From Nostoc sp. ATCC 53789 (GTDB lineage Bacteria > Cyanobacteriota > Cyanobacteriia > Cyanobacteriales > Nostocaceae): a stretch of 64,000 nucleotides of DNA. The translations under genes were made by a program, and so were the position numbers. The notes beneath the pieces were generated by a model. That model was not told the DNA's origin. It saw only the letters and a list, made by a program, of their open reading frames with translations, and ran no database searches. Shown here piece by piece: positions 24,275 to 34,015 of the stretch (position 1 is its first letter; the number at the start of each line of letters is the position of its first letter). The stretch covers positions 1,984,001 to 2,048,000 of the forward strand of contig NZ_CP046703.1 of NCBI RefSeq assembly GCF_009873495.1. Reading direction: 5' to 3'.

Positions 24275-27115
24275 ATGTATGGATTGTCTAGATTTTATAA
24301 ATATTCCTTGCCGTTATTAATTTTAAGCTTATGGCTAGTAGCGGTTTTTTTGTTGAGCGATCAACCTGCGAATAGCCAACAAACAGCCATATCTAACAAA
24401 GAAAAATCCCAGTCAACCTTGCTAGCAAAAAGAATAATGCCCTCAACACTGACAGAAAACGTCCATAAGACAGTGCTGGAGAATGGTCTAACTGTCCTAA
24501 CAAAGGAAGTGCATACTGCGCCAGTGGTGACGGTGCAGGTGTGGTACAAGGTTGGCTCACGCAACGAAGAACCAGGGGTGAATGGCATTGCCCACCAGTT
24601 GGAACACCTGATGTTTAAAGGCACGAAAAATCGTCCGATTCAATTTGGCCGTTTGTTTAGTGCTTTAGGTAGTGATTCCAATGCTTTCACCAGCTATGAC
24701 CAAACTGCATATTACGGTACTGTGGAGCGTAACAAGCTAAAAGCGCTCTTAGTGCTGGAAGCAGATAGAATGCAAAATTCTCAGATTGAGCCAGAACAAC
24801 TAGCGAGTGAAAAGCGAGTAGTAATTTCTGAGTTGCAAGGTTACGAAAATAGTCCAGAATATCGTCTCAATCGCGCTGTTATGCAGGCGGTGTTTCCTAA
24901 TCATGCTTATGGGTTGCCTGTAGGTGGTACTAAAGCTGATGTCGAGAAATTTGAAGTTGAGCAAGTACAAAAATATTACCGTAATTTTTACAGCCCCGAT
25001 AATGCTGTCTTAGTGATTGTTGGAGATTTTCAAACTGCAAATACTCTCGAAACAATTAAAGAAGTATTTGGCAAACTACCAAGGAGGCAGGGGGCAGGGG
25101 GCAGGAAGCAGGAGGTAGAAGGCAGGAGGCAGGAGGTAGGAGTTATTTCTTCGTTATCTTCTTCATCTCCTATAGTGTTGCGAGAACCGGGAGCAGGGCG
25201 ACTATTACAAGTTGTTTATCCGCTACCAGATGCAAATCAACCAGATGTGCCTGCATTGGATGTGATGGATTACATCTTTACAGAAGGACGGAATTCTAGA
25301 CTTTATCAGGCATTGGTGGAATCAGGTTTAGCTAGTGAAGTTACAGCATCTGTTACCAGTTTGCGAGAATCTGGCTGGTATGAGGTTTTGGTAACGGCTG
25401 GATCTAAAAAAGATTTGAAAAAAATTGACTCAGTGTTGAGTCGCGCGATCGCAAATGTAGCAGAAAAAGGCGTGACAACTGAGGAAGTAGAACGAGCCAA
25501 AACCCAATTAACAGCAGATGTAATTTTGAGTAACCGTGATATCACCTCTCAAGCAATGCGATTGGGCAATGATGAGACAACTGTTGGTGATTATCGCTAC
25601 ACTGACCGCTACTTGGCTGCTGTGCGTCTGGTAAAGCCGACGGATGTTGTCGCTGTGATTAACAAATACCTCACAAAAGAAGCCCGAACAGTAGGCTTTT
25701 TTGAACCAACTCAAAAGCAGATAGCAGGGGTTGGCGATAAACCAGACTCAGCCCAAACTACAGAAAATTTCTCTCCTGGCGTGCCTGTGCTTCCTTCTGA
25801 GGTGGTGAAATACTTACCGCCTGTGGATTTGGCTACAGATGCGATTGCTCAAGTTTTACCACAGGAATATAAACTTACCAACGGGCTGCGGATATTACTG
25901 TTACCTGATAATAGTACTCCCACCGTTACTCTAAGCGGCTATATTCAAGCCGGGACAGAATTTGATCCAGAAGATCGGGCAGGACTGGCTGCTTTTGTAG
26001 CAGATAATTTGCTAAATGGTACTAAGAGTAAAGATGTCTTAACTATTGCCAAAATATTGGCAGAACGAGGGGCGAGTCTAAACTTTGAAGTCCATCGTGA
26101 AGGGGTGCATATCGAGGGTGATAGTTTAGCAGGGGATTTGCCAATAATTGTGGAGATATTGGCAGATGTTGTTAAAAATAGTACCTTTCCCGCACAAGAA
26201 TTGGAATTACATCGCCAACAAACTTTAACCGATTTGCAACTGGAATTAGATGAGCCAGCAGAAGTAGCCAGAAGAATATTTGTGCAGTCAATTTACCCGA
26301 AAAAACATCCTCTACATACTTTTCCCACAGAGGAGAGTTTGCAGCAGATTCAACGCCAGGATGTGATCGATTTCAAAGCTAAACATTATCGTCCAGATAC
26401 GACAGTGTTGGCGCTGGTGGGAGATTTCGATCTAGACAAAGTGCGATCGCTCATTAAAAATGAGTTTGGTAACTGGGAAGTTAGCGGCCAAGCACCCACA
26501 TTAAAATATCCTCCGGTATCAATGCCGGAGAAAATAGTGAGTGTCAACCCAATTTTACCAGGTAAAGCCCAAGCTGTGACATATATGGGTTACACAGGTA
26601 TTAAGCGTTACGATCCTCGGTTTCACGCAGCCTTAGTATTGAACCAGATTTTGGGAGGCGATACTTTATCTAGTAGACTTGGTGCAGAAGTACGCGATCG
26701 CCAAGGTTTGAGCTATGGAATTTATAGCTACTTCCAAGCTGGGAAGAATGCAGGCACATTTTTGATAGAAATGCAAACTAGTCCAGAAGATACTAGTCAA
26801 GCGATCGCTAGTACTCGCCAAATACTACAGCAAATCCATCAACAAGGTGTCACTGCGCTAGAAGTAGAAACAGCTAAACGCACCCTCATCAGCAACTACA
26901 ACGTTTCCCTGGCCAACCCAGAAGAATTAACAGATAGAATTCTGATGAATGAGGTGTATGGACTAGATAAAGTCGAATTGCACACCTTTACTGACAAACT
27001 CCAGAAAGTCACCTTTGAGCAAGTTAATCAAGCGGCTCGTGAATTACTCCACCCAGATCAAATCGTAGTGGTTACTGCTGGGCCATCTGTGTTAGCAGAG
27101 AAAAGCATTAGGTAG
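24275..27115 (+). CDS. Fused two-domain M16 metallopeptidase
   Basis: 946 residues. An N-terminal hydrophobic segment (LPLLILSLWLVAVFLLSDQ, about 13-31) directs export or anchoring. The first M16 unit (about 65-490) has the inverted zinc motif HQLEH (about 109-113) with a downstream glutamate in ASEKRVVISELQGYEN, so it should be catalytic. The second unit (about 520-940) aligns in design (YKLTNGLRILLLPDN) but reads LAAFVADNL where HxxEH would be, and so is a non-catalytic partner, as in pitrilysin-like clamshells. A repeat-coded insert lies at about 270-290 (Gly/Arg/Gln-rich). Likely a periplasmic or thylakoid-lumen oligopeptidase; substrate unknown. Confidence 0.88.
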   Translation: MYGLSRFYKYSLPLLILSLWLVAVFLLSDQPANSQQTAISNKEKSQSTLLAKRIMPSTLTENVHKTVLENGLTVLTKEVHTAPVVTVQVWYKVGSRNEEPGVNGIAHQLEHLMFKGTKNRPIQFGRLFSALGSDSNAFTSYDQTAYYGTVERNKLKALLVLEADRMQNSQIEPEQLASEKRVVISELQGYENSPEYRLNRAVMQAVFPNHAYGLPVGGTKADVEKFEVEQVQKYYRNFYSPDNAVLVIVGDFQTANTLETIKEVFGKLPRRQGAGGRKQEVEGRRQEVGVISSLSSSSPIVLREPGAGRLLQVVYPLPDANQPDVPALDVMDYIFTEGRNSRLYQALVESGLASEVTASVTSLRESGWYEVLVTAGSKKDLKKIDSVLSRAIANVAEKGVTTEEVERAKTQLTADVILSNRDITSQAMRLGNDETTVGDYRYTDRYLAAVRLVKPTDVVAVINKYLTKEARTVGFFEPTQKQIAGVGDKPDSAQTTENFSPGVPVLPSEVVKYLPPVDLATDAIAQVLPQEYKLTNGLRILLLPDNSTPTVTLSGYIQAGTEFDPEDRAGLAAFVADNLLNGTKSKDVLTIAKILAERGASLNFEVHREGVHIEGDSLAGDLPIIVEILADVVKNSTFPAQELELHRQQTLTDLQLELDEPAEVARRIFVQSIYPKKHPLHTFPTEESLQQIQRQDVIDFKAKHYRPDTTVLALVGDFDLDKVRSLIKNEFGNWEVSGQAPTLKYPPVSMPEKIVSVNPILPGKAQAVTYMGYTGIKRYDPRFHAALVLNQILGGDTLSSRLGAEVRDRQGLSYGIYSYFQAGKNAGTFLIEMQTSPEDTSQAIASTRQILQQIHQQGVTALEVETAKRTLISNYNVSLANPEELTDRILMNEVYGLDKVELHTFTDKLQKVTFEQVNQAARELLHPDQIVVVTAGPSVLAEKSIR
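25083..25140. repeat. In-frame GGCAGGA repeat inside the M16 gene
   Basis: Runs of GGAGGCAGGGGGCAGG and GGCAGGAGGCAGGAGG, a purine-rich heptamer family otherwise found between genes here (for example 58267-58301). It codes for RRQGAGGRKQEVEGRRQEVG within the first M16 domain, after KEVFGKLP, and keeps the frame. Confidence 0.85.
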
Positions 27116-27155
27116 AGATGGGCGCTGGGCATGGATAATAAAGAATAGGTAAAGC

Positions 27156-27286
27156 CGAATTTCTCACGATACTGTAGGCAGGGGAGTGTGGGGAGTGTGC
27201 GAGGTAAGATTTCTTCCCCATCCTCCCAAACCTCCCACACCTCCCACACCTCCCACACTCCTTGATTTCTCACTTGTGAGAAATCC
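27156..27286. repeat. Interspersed GTGTGGGGAGTGTG/CTCCCACACC element
   Basis: Starts ATTTCTCACGATACTG and ends CACTTGTGAGAAAT; the middle has opposed GGGGAGTGTGGGGAGTGTG and CCTCCCACACCTCCCACAC blocks. It is the uninterrupted sister of the element at 21840-22125. Confidence 0.8.
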
Positions 27287-27356
27287 AGGTAAAGCGGTTT
27301 TTCCCGCTACCTATAAATTGTTCCTGCTCATCAGCATTGCCTTTTGAGAACTACCA

Positions 27357-27881
27357 ATGAAAATTTACAACCATTTATACCAAATTGTAATTACATCTCT
27401 GGCTTTTTCAAATATTGCTTGGGTGCAAATATTACGTAGCTCTGCCGTAATATTAGCGTTGCTCCTGAGCTTAAATTTAATCACTGCGACTCCAGCAATG
27501 GCGGCAAATTTGTCTGGTGATTTGCTTAAGCAACCAGCTACAGAAATTACAATTAGCTTAGGTAATTCGGCTAACGAACTCAAATTTGAGCCAAATCATC
27601 TGGAATTCGAGGCTGGCAAACGCTATCAACTTCGGCTTACCAATCCCAGCCAACTGAAGCACTATTTTACTGCTAAAGACTTTGCCGATGGCATCTGGAC
27701 ACAAAAAGTCCAAGCAGGCAAAGTAGAAATTAAAGGAGCTATTCACGAACTGGAACTCAAGCCGGGTGCTGAGGCAGAATGGGTATTTTTGCCCTTAAAA
27801 TCTGGAACTTATGGCTTACGTTGTTCAATACCAGGACATACGGAAGCAGGTATGACTGGAGAAATTGCCATTACTAATTAA
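27357..27881 (+). CDS. Cupredoxin-domain secreted protein
   Basis: 174 residues. Residues about 20-49 are a signal peptide (ILALLLSLNLITATPAMA, cleavage near AMA-AN). The mature part is a plastocyanin-like beta sandwich with copper ligands in order: His in LKHYF, Cys in LRCSIPGH, His five residues later, and Met in AGMTGE. A type-1 blue copper centre is therefore intact. It differs from plastocyanin in its long helix-bearing insert (DFADGIWTQKVQAGKVEIKG). Probably a periplasmic or lumenal electron or copper carrier; partner unknown. It lies between M16 and map on the same strand with wide spacers. Confidence 0.85.
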   Translation: MKIYNHLYQIVITSLAFSNIAWVQILRSSAVILALLLSLNLITATPAMAANLSGDLLKQPATEITISLGNSANELKFEPNHLEFEAGKRYQLRLTNPSQLKHYFTAKDFADGIWTQKVQAGKVEIKGAIHELELKPGAEAEWVFLPLKSGTYGLRCSIPGHTEAGMTGEIAITN

Positions 27882-28160
27882 AAATTATTCGACTCAGTAT
27901 TTAATAGCCCTCTAGTGTTTCAATTAAAGATAATTGAGCTAAATCCTATAGTGGGGAGCAAAAATAAGTTAGGGCGATTTTGTTTGAAGTCTAAAATATC
28001 AGGAGGAAGTGAATATGTTATTCTGTATACATTAGTGACTAAACTGCAAGAATCCCGATCGTGGATTGAAATAACTTAAATTATAGATATTATTTCTCAA
28101 GTAATCTTGAGAAAGCATTCATACTTCATCGGCAAAGCCACCAGTAATTATTAGTTTCCC
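27882..28160. other. Leader region before map, with a six-codon reading frame
   Basis: A strong Shine-Dalgarno, AGGAGGAAG (28001-28009), stands five bases before ATG at 28015, but the frame ends after six codons (MLFCIH, stop at 28033-28035). It lies 126 bp upstream of map. It could be a regulatory leader or chance. Confidence 0.35.
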
Positions 28161-28988
28161 ATGAACATTTTCAGTAACTTACTTTCTCAAACAACTCAGC
28201 CTGCAACATCAAAAAAAAAGGGACGAGGAATTGAAATTAAATCGTCGCGTGAAATTGAAATCATGCGACAATCATCGGCAATTGTGGCAACTGTGTTAAA
28301 AGAAATTTCCGAGCTAGTAAAGCCAGGAATGACAACGGCTGATTTAGATGCTCACGCAGAAAAACGCATCCGCGAAATGGGAGCAACACCGAGTTTTAAA
28401 GGATATCACGGTTTTCCTGGTTCTATCTGCTCCAGCATTAATAATGAAGCGGTGCATGGCATTCCTAGCCCTAAAAAAGTGATTCGTGTGGGGGATGTAT
28501 TAAAAGTAGATACTGGCGCTTATTACCAAGGCTTTCATGGTGATTCTTGCATTTCAATTGCTGTCGGTGAAGTGACAGAAGAAGCTGCTAAATTAATTCG
28601 CGTAGCAGAAGAAGCTTTATTTAAGGGCATTGAACAAGTAAAGGCTGGTGTATACCTGCTTGACTTAGCTGGAGCAATTGAAGACCATGTGAAAGCGAAC
28701 GGCTTTAGTATAGTCGAAGAATTTACTGGACACGGCGTTGGTCGTAACTTGCACGAAGAACCTTCAGTATTCAACTACCGTACCCGCGAGATGCCAAATG
28801 TTAAACTCCGTGCGGGGATGACGCTGGCAATTGAGCCAATTTTAAATGCGGGTTCTAGACACACCCGGACATTATCTGACCGTTGGACAGCAGTCACTGT
28901 GGATAATTCTTTGTCGGCTCAGTTTGAGCATACAGTGTTAGTTACAGACACAGGTTATGAGATTTTGACTGACCGTTCTAAGGTTTAA
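28161..28988 (+). CDS. map: Methionine aminopeptidase, type I
   Basis: 275 residues. Removes the initiator methionine from nascent proteins in the cytosol. The five metal ligands are present: Asp in KVDTGAYY, Asp in HGDSCIS, His in [15 protein letters not shown], Glu in TLAIEPIL and Glu in QFEHTVLV. The substrate-site segment [19 protein letters not shown] is typical. It has an N-terminal extension of about 28 residues ([15 protein letters not shown]) before the catalytic domain, without the zinc finger of eukaryotic forms. Cyanobacteria carry several map paralogues, so this need not be the essential copy. Confidence 0.93.
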   Translation: MNIFSNLLSQTTQPATSKKKGRGIEIKSSREIEIMRQSSAIVATVLKEISELVKPGMTTADLDAHAEKRIREMGATPSFKGYHGFPGSICSSINNEAVHGIPSPKKVIRVGDVLKVDTGAYYQGFHGDSCISIAVGEVTEEAAKLIRVAEEALFKGIEQVKAGVYLLDLAGAIEDHVKANGFSIVEEFTGHGVGRNLHEEPSVFNYRTREMPNVKLRAGMTLAIEPILNAGSRHTRTLSDRWTAVTVDNSLSAQFEHTVLVTDTGYEILTDRSKV

Positions 28989-29200
28989 TTGTTAGTTGTA
29001 ATTATCTGTTGTTAAGAGAGGTAAAGCGTTCAAAAATGGCGATTTACCTCTTTAATTTTTTTAACCCCTCTGCGCTTCGTCTTCCCCCAGGGTAGATTCC
29101 AAATTCTATCTTATCCGCCTTATAGATTTAGGTAAAATTATGCTGGACGACGAGGCTTATCACAGATAAGGTAGGAAAAAACACTCGTATTTACTCAACA

Positions 29201-29845
29201 ATGGCAAGTTTTTTTGAACCTATACCTCAAATTTATTTTGCTGCATTTTACCTGTGGGTTTCTACTCTTAATTTTTTACCAATAGCAAATGCTGCAACTC
29301 CCAAAAATGCTAACAGACAAGTGACTTGTCAAGCCAAGAAACTAGGATATGAGGAAGCACTTTTGTTATACCTCAGAAAACCGCAAGGAGAATTTGAAGA
29401 TGGAGGTGCAATTAATTTATATGAAGATGCAAAGTTAAAAGTACTAGCTAAAGGTGTTGAAAACTGGATTTACATTAGTGTTATCGATGCAAATAGTCCT
29501 AAAGAAAAAGGCTTAGAAGGTTGGATACGTAGTAGCAGTCTAAAATGTACTGGCAATGTAGCTCAAGTTAAGCCTGCACTCTGCGAAATAACTGGGTTGC
29601 AATCGGGGCAATTAGCTTTACGTACCACACCTGGCGGAAAGTCAACAGCAGGTTTAGATAATGGCAACAATATTACATTACTCAAGCCAGATATTGTATC
29701 ACTTCAAGGTCGCCCGACACCTTGGGTTAAGGTGCGTGTTACTAATAGCCCAAACAATAGAATCTTAGGTAGGGAAGGGTGGATTAATTCTCAGTATATA
29801 GATTGCTATAGCAAAGAAAGCAATGATGCAATAAATTATCCGTAA
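29201..29845 (+). CDS. Secreted SH3-like-domain protein, function unknown
   Basis: 214 residues. A signal peptide (about 1-31, ending FLPIANAA) is followed by two related modules: about 40-108, ending KEKGLEGWIRSSSLKC, and about 120-205, ending LGREGWINSQYIDCYS. Each has the pattern of a bacterial SH3 (SH3b) domain with a closing GWI motif, and each is closed by a cysteine (a likely disulfide with CQAKK and CEITG). SH3b domains often bind cell-wall peptides, but no catalytic domain is attached. An intrinsic terminator follows at 29898. Confidence 0.7.
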   Translation: MASFFEPIPQIYFAAFYLWVSTLNFLPIANAATPKNANRQVTCQAKKLGYEEALLLYLRKPQGEFEDGGAINLYEDAKLKVLAKGVENWIYISVIDANSPKEKGLEGWIRSSSLKCTGNVAQVKPALCEITGLQSGQLALRTTPGGKSTAGLDNGNNITLLKPDIVSLQGRPTPWVKVRVTNSPNNRILGREGWINSQYIDCYSKESNDAINYP

Positions 29846-29897
29846 AATATTTGAGGATATACCTCATTATATCGAGATGTGAAAATTTGTGTTTTCC

Positions 29898-29937
29898 AGA
29901 TACCCAACTTATTGAAGAAGTTGGGTATCTAATTTTT
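29898..29937 (+). terminator. Intrinsic terminator between convergent genes
   Basis: Perfect 13-bp stem AGATACCCAACTT (29898-29910) with AAGTTGGGTATCT (29918-29930), a 7-base loop and then AATTTTTT. It serves the SH3-like gene on the plus strand and stands 27 bp past the end of the convergent minus-strand gene. Confidence 0.8.
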
Positions 29938-29956
29938 TACGAATAATCTAGGACTG

Positions 29957-31429
29957 CTATATTTGACTAATAGCGGCATAATTAATTTTATAAATAGTAA
30001 GCATTTCTTTAGCTTGTACAGAGACAGATGTACTCTCTGGAATAGCTTGTAATAAATTGATTGCTTGCACCCATTTATATTGTGCTTGTTGCCGAAGTAG
30101 TAGTGAATGAGGTGAACTGTTTACAAAAAGATTAGCTTCTATTGCTAGTTTTTGAGCTGATTCTAATTTTGCTAAGGCTTGCTTTTCTACTAATATTCTT
30201 TGACTGATAGATTTATAGTTAATCTGATAGTAAGCTAATTTCTTCTTTGCCTTGTCATACACTGATGTTTGATGAGGAATACTATCTAATAAGATTATTG
30301 CCTGATGCCATTTAGTTTCTGCTTGTTGCCAGACTTTTAGAGGATGCGGTGGTTTTTGAACTAGAGAAGCAGCCTCCATACCGAATTTTTGAGCAGATTT
30401 AAACTTAGCGTTTGCACTTTCTTCTTGAGTTAAACTTAGATTCATCTGCTGCCATTGAAGACTTTGTTCTTTCATTTTCCAGCTACCAAAACCCAAGACT
30501 AATAAACTTGAGACTACGATCAAAACCGAACGTACTATCTTGAGTGTCGAAAACTTTGGCAATATTTGTATATGCTGGCTAATAGTTGCTTTATTATGAT
30601 TTTCTTGTTCTATGTTTTTTAGGGCTTGTTCTGCCTGTTCCCTTAAAGTGTCACCCTGAATAATTAAAACAGCAATTTGTTCTTGGAGATGATCGCAATC
30701 ATTAAGAATATCGGTCAATTCTTGAAATTTACTGTCACTCGATATAATTAATTCGTGGTCATCATCTAACCATTCTAAGGCAAAGCCAGATTTTCCACAG
30801 AAAGCAGACACTCCTAATAAAATATTTAATAAGCTACGACTATTTTTAATAGTATCAAAAACATAATTTAACTTCTGCTTTAGTTGTAGTAATTCATTTT
30901 GGTAATCATTGATTTTTTGAATTTGATTCTCTAAAATATGAATTTTTTCAAAGACTAAAATAATTTTTAAATTTTCAGAAATTACCTGAAATTGTGCAAA
31001 TAAGCTGAGATGATTAATATCAGAATTTAGTTGAGTGACTAAACTATTATCACTGAGAATATCAGCAGCTATTGCTTGCAAAAAATAACCCCATTCTATC
31101 CAGTCATCGATTTTGGATTGTAAATCAGTTAATGAGATTTTAGTTTTTGAATGTCCAAATTTTTCTGCGATCGCTGGATCTACTAATCCAACACTAGGTA
31201 GAAACAAACTAGCTACAGTATCTATTCGAGGAAGTGTAGCGATCGCAGAATTTTTGACGTTTTCCAATCTCAATTCCTGAGCAATTAATTTTTTAATATT
31301 TCGTAGTTGTTCTTGAGCATTATTGATCGAGATAATTTGTTCCATGATTTTATTAGAATCGCCAATAGTCAGTTTTAGATTCTGAATTAGTGTTGGCAAT
31401 TCGCTAACAAGTATTTCTAGGTTAGCCAT
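29957..31429 (-). CDS. Membrane-anchored coiled-coil protein with C-terminal repeats, unknown
   Basis: 490 residues, no family name I can give. Residues 1-290 are helical, with coiled-coil stretches (about 160-190, 240-280). A single membrane helix (about 300-316, SVLIVVSSLLVLGFGSW) follows. After it come two copies of a 65-residue unit (342-408 and 421-487): KSAQKFGMEAA..., W..A..KW.QAI.LL..IP..(T)SVY.KAK..L..Y. The same A-I-L-x-x-I-P helical-hairpin style is repeated in the 690-residue protein at 56067-58139. The likely topology places the N-terminal part in the cytoplasm. Codon use and base composition (AT-rich) differ slightly from neighbours. Confidence 0.65.
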   Translation of the reverse strand: MANLEILVSELPTLIQNLKLTIGDSNKIMEQIISINNAQEQLRNIKKLIAQELRLENVKNSAIATLPRIDTVASLFLPSVGLVDPAIAEKFGHSKTKISLTDLQSKIDDWIEWGYFLQAIAADILSDNSLVTQLNSDINHLSLFAQFQVISENLKIILVFEKIHILENQIQKINDYQNELLQLKQKLNYVFDTIKNSRSLLNILLGVSAFCGKSGFALEWLDDDHELIISSDSKFQELTDILNDCDHLQEQIAVLIIQGDTLREQAEQALKNIEQENHNKATISQHIQILPKFSTLKIVRSVLIVVSSLLVLGFGSWKMKEQSLQWQQMNLSLTQEESANAKFKSAQKFGMEAASLVQKPPHPLKVWQQAETKWHQAIILLDSIPHQTSVYDKAKKKLAYYQINYKSISQRILVEKQALAKLESAQKLAIEANLFVNSSPHSLLLRQQAQYKWVQAINLLQAIPESTSVSVQAKEMLTIYKINYAAISQI

Positions 31430-31630
31430 AAATACCTCTTAGGGATTTGTCGAAAGTTTATGCGAAACAATTAAAATAGCTGGAGTCAGAACATAACCAC
31501 ATATCTAAGCATCCTAGTTGAGTGACAAATCTTAGGATCTATAAAATGTATAATTCCCGTAAATCCTGGTAAAGTAACAATTTCAGTTTAAAAATCCCAG
31601 AGAAAGACAAAATTACCCATTCACTAACCT

Positions 31631-33034
31631 ATGAATGAAGTTGATTTAGCATTTACCCCAGCATTAGAGTTGGCGCAATTAATTCGTCGCCGGGAAGTAT
31701 CCCCCCTAGAGTTGGTAGAAATATATTTAGAACGGATTGAGCAATTAAATCCCCAATTAGGAAGTTATTTTACGGTGACGGCAGAACTAGCGATCGCAGA
31801 TGCCAAAGCCAAAACAGAATTATTGACAACTACCTCAGAACTACCACCATTTTTTGGTGTGCCAATTTCCATTAAAGACCTCAATGCTGTAGCAGGTGTT
31901 ACCTGTACTTATGGAAATCCAGCGTTACTGAACAATATCCCTAACTATGATGATGGTGTTGTAACGCGGATTAAGCAAGCTGGGTTTACTATTCTTGGTA
32001 AAACAGCCACTTCTGAATTAGGTTCATTCCCTTACAGTGAGCCTACGGGTTTTCCTTCAGCGAGAAATCCGTGGAATTTAGAATATACCCCTGGCGGTTC
32101 CAGTGGTGGCGCGGCGGCGGCGGTAGCAGCAGGATTGTGTGCGATCGCTCAAGGTTCTGATGGCGGTGGTTCAATTCGTGGCCCTGCGGCTTGTTGTGGT
32201 TTGGTGGGACTTAAACCATCCAGGGGTAGAGTGAGTAAAGCACCCGTAGGCGAACGCCTCGCTGGAATTGCCGTCAACGGCCCCATCGCCCGGACTGTGG
32301 CTGATGCTGCTGCCCTTTTAGATACTATATCTGGCTATGTTACAGGCGATCCTTACTGGTTGCCAGATCCCGAACCATCATTTCTCGCTGCTACTAAGAC
32401 ACAATTGGGTGCTTTGCGAATTGCCTTTGACACTAATATTTCTCCTTTGGGAGAAGCTGATGCTAACTGTCAGCAAGGTGTCCGTCAAACAGTCCAGTTA
32501 TTAGAACAACTCGGCCACCATGTTGAACAGAAATCCCCAGATTTTAGCGGTTTAGTTGAACCATTTCAAATCGTTTGGCAAGCTGGGGTAGCTGCGTCAG
32601 GACTTCCTGTTGAAGTCATGCAACCATTAAATCGTTGGTTATTTGCACGCACAGGTTCTGTTGCTGACTATCTCAAAGCAGTTTCCCAAATGCAGATTGT
32701 GGCACGACAGATTGTAGCCTTTTTCGATACCGTAGATGTGCTGGTATTGCCAGTTTATCTCCATTCACCTATCCGCGTTGGGGAATGGGCTTCGCTAAGT
32801 CCAGAAGAGACATTCCAAAATATTATTGAGTGGATTGCCCCTTGTCCACCTGCGAATGCAACTGGACAACCTGCGATCGCAATTCCTGTCGGCTTTGATA
32901 GTAAGGGTTTACCCATAAGTGTGCAACTAATTGGTAAACCTGCGGCTGAAGCTACCCTGATTAACCTAGCGGCACAATTAGAAGCGGCTAACCCTTGGAT
33001 TCATCATCGTCCAGCCTTTGCGATATCAGGCTAA
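31631..33034 (+). CDS. Amidase-signature hydrolase
   Basis: 467 residues. The Ser-cisSer-Lys triad is visible: Lys in PISIKDLNAVAG (about 77), the Gly/Ser block TPGGSSGGAAAAVAAGLCA (about 155-173) and GSDGGGSIRGPAACCGLVG (about 177-195). It is a GatA-like fold; because cyanobacterial GatA is longer and normally distinct, I call it a general amidase acting on small amides rather than Glu-tRNA amidotransferase. Two bases separate its stop from the start of the Crp-like gene, so the two are co-transcribed and the regulator may respond to a metabolite of this enzyme. Confidence 0.88.
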   Translation: MNEVDLAFTPALELAQLIRRREVSPLELVEIYLERIEQLNPQLGSYFTVTAELAIADAKAKTELLTTTSELPPFFGVPISIKDLNAVAGVTCTYGNPALLNNIPNYDDGVVTRIKQAGFTILGKTATSELGSFPYSEPTGFPSARNPWNLEYTPGGSSGGAAAAVAAGLCAIAQGSDGGGSIRGPAACCGLVGLKPSRGRVSKAPVGERLAGIAVNGPIARTVADAAALLDTISGYVTGDPYWLPDPEPSFLAATKTQLGALRIAFDTNISPLGEADANCQQGVRQTVQLLEQLGHHVEQKSPDFSGLVEPFQIVWQAGVAASGLPVEVMQPLNRWLFARTGSVADYLKAVSQMQIVARQIVAFFDTVDVLVLPVYLHSPIRVGEWASLSPEETFQNIIEWIAPCPPANATGQPAIAIPVGFDSKGLPISVQLIGKPAAEATLINLAAQLEAANPWIHHRPAFAISG

Positions 33035-33036
33035 TC

Positions 33037-33738
33037 ATGCAGGCATCCCTAGAACAACTTTCGCAAATTATTGTGTTTGCAGGTTTAGAAACAGCAGACA
33101 AAGTAAATTTGCAACCTCACACTCAGGTGCAACGCCATCGCAAAGGAGAGATTATTCTCCATGAGGGTGATGTCTTACCAACAAAACTCTATGCTGTTGC
33201 TAGTGGAGAAATTCAAGTTACCAAAATAGCAATGACGGGGAAAGAAACGATTCTCCGCACCTTAACGGTTGGGGAAATTTTTGCGGCTCCTGCTTTATTA
33301 GGCAATGGAATTTCCCCAGCAACCGTAACTGCTGAATCTGATTGTGAAATTCTCACTATAGAAAGAGATGCTTTATTAAAAGCGATTGGACAAAACCCTG
33401 AAATTGCATTACGAATGCTGATGGTGTTTAACAGTCGGATTCAGCAATTGCATGAAACAGTCCACGGATTAGTTTCTGAAAGAGCTATTGTTCGCCTTGC
33501 CAGATTAATTCAATATTTTGCTGCCGAATCAGGAACTGAATTAAGTCCACAAGGCAAGTGTTTAAAAGTCAAATTGTCTTATTATCGCATGGCTCGCAGC
33601 AGTGGCATTACTTACGAAGAATGTGTACGATTAATTAAAAGTCTCAAGTCAGTAATTGACTATCGTCGTGGTGGGACGATTATCATACTCGATCCTAAGA
33701 AATTAGATGCGATCGCTTCTGGAAATATAGATCATTGA
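33037..33738 (+). CDS. Crp/Fnr-family transcription regulator
   Basis: 233 residues from the ATG at 33037, two bases after the amidase stop; an upstream in-frame ATG (32995) lies inside the amidase gene and is unlikely. The N-terminal cyclic-nucleotide-binding fold (about 10-130) reads GEIILHEGDVLPTKLYAVAS and RTLTVGEIFAAPALLG. The long dimer helix and a C-terminal winged helix (about 150-225, YYRMARSSGITYEECVRLIK) follow. There is no Fnr cysteine cluster. The Arg-Ser pair that binds cAMP phosphate is not evident, so it may sense another ligand or none. Confidence 0.85.
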   Translation: MQASLEQLSQIIVFAGLETADKVNLQPHTQVQRHRKGEIILHEGDVLPTKLYAVASGEIQVTKIAMTGKETILRTLTVGEIFAAPALLGNGISPATVTAESDCEILTIERDALLKAIGQNPEIALRMLMVFNSRIQQLHETVHGLVSERAIVRLARLIQYFAAESGTELSPQGKCLKVKLSYYRMARSSGITYEECVRLIKSLKSVIDYRRGGTIIILDPKKLDAIASGNIDH

Positions 33739-33741
33739 AGA

Positions 33742-33980
33742 AGAATTCAGAAGTCAGAATGGGCTAAACGCCCCGCTACCGCTAACAGGAGTCAGAATCA
33801 AGACGCTCGCAGACTCGCTCTAAGCGTTCGCGTAGCGTCTCGTAGAGAAGCCATGCCGTTGGCGCAGCCTCTCGTAGAGAAGGCTTTACGCTGCGCTATC
33901 CGCTTTTTCGTTCAGAATTCATTCTGTTAGCGGTAGCGGGGCGTTTAGCCCATTCTGACTCCTGACTTCTGAATTCTGTT
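33742..33980. repeat. About 235-bp fold-back element
   Basis: Perfect 36-bp arms at 33753-33788 (starting GTCAGAATGGGCTAAACGCC) and 33924-33959, extended outward by GAATTCAGAAGTCAG/CTGACTTCTGAATTC. Its centre holds the dispersed sequence AGACGCTCGCAGACTCGCTC (33801-33841), which recurs at 58399-58439, and GTAGAGAAG motifs. No open frame; a non-autonomous miniature element is likely. Confidence 0.85.
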
Positions 33981-34015
33981 CGATAACATTTGTTACAAGT
34001 TTCCAGAGATCCAGG

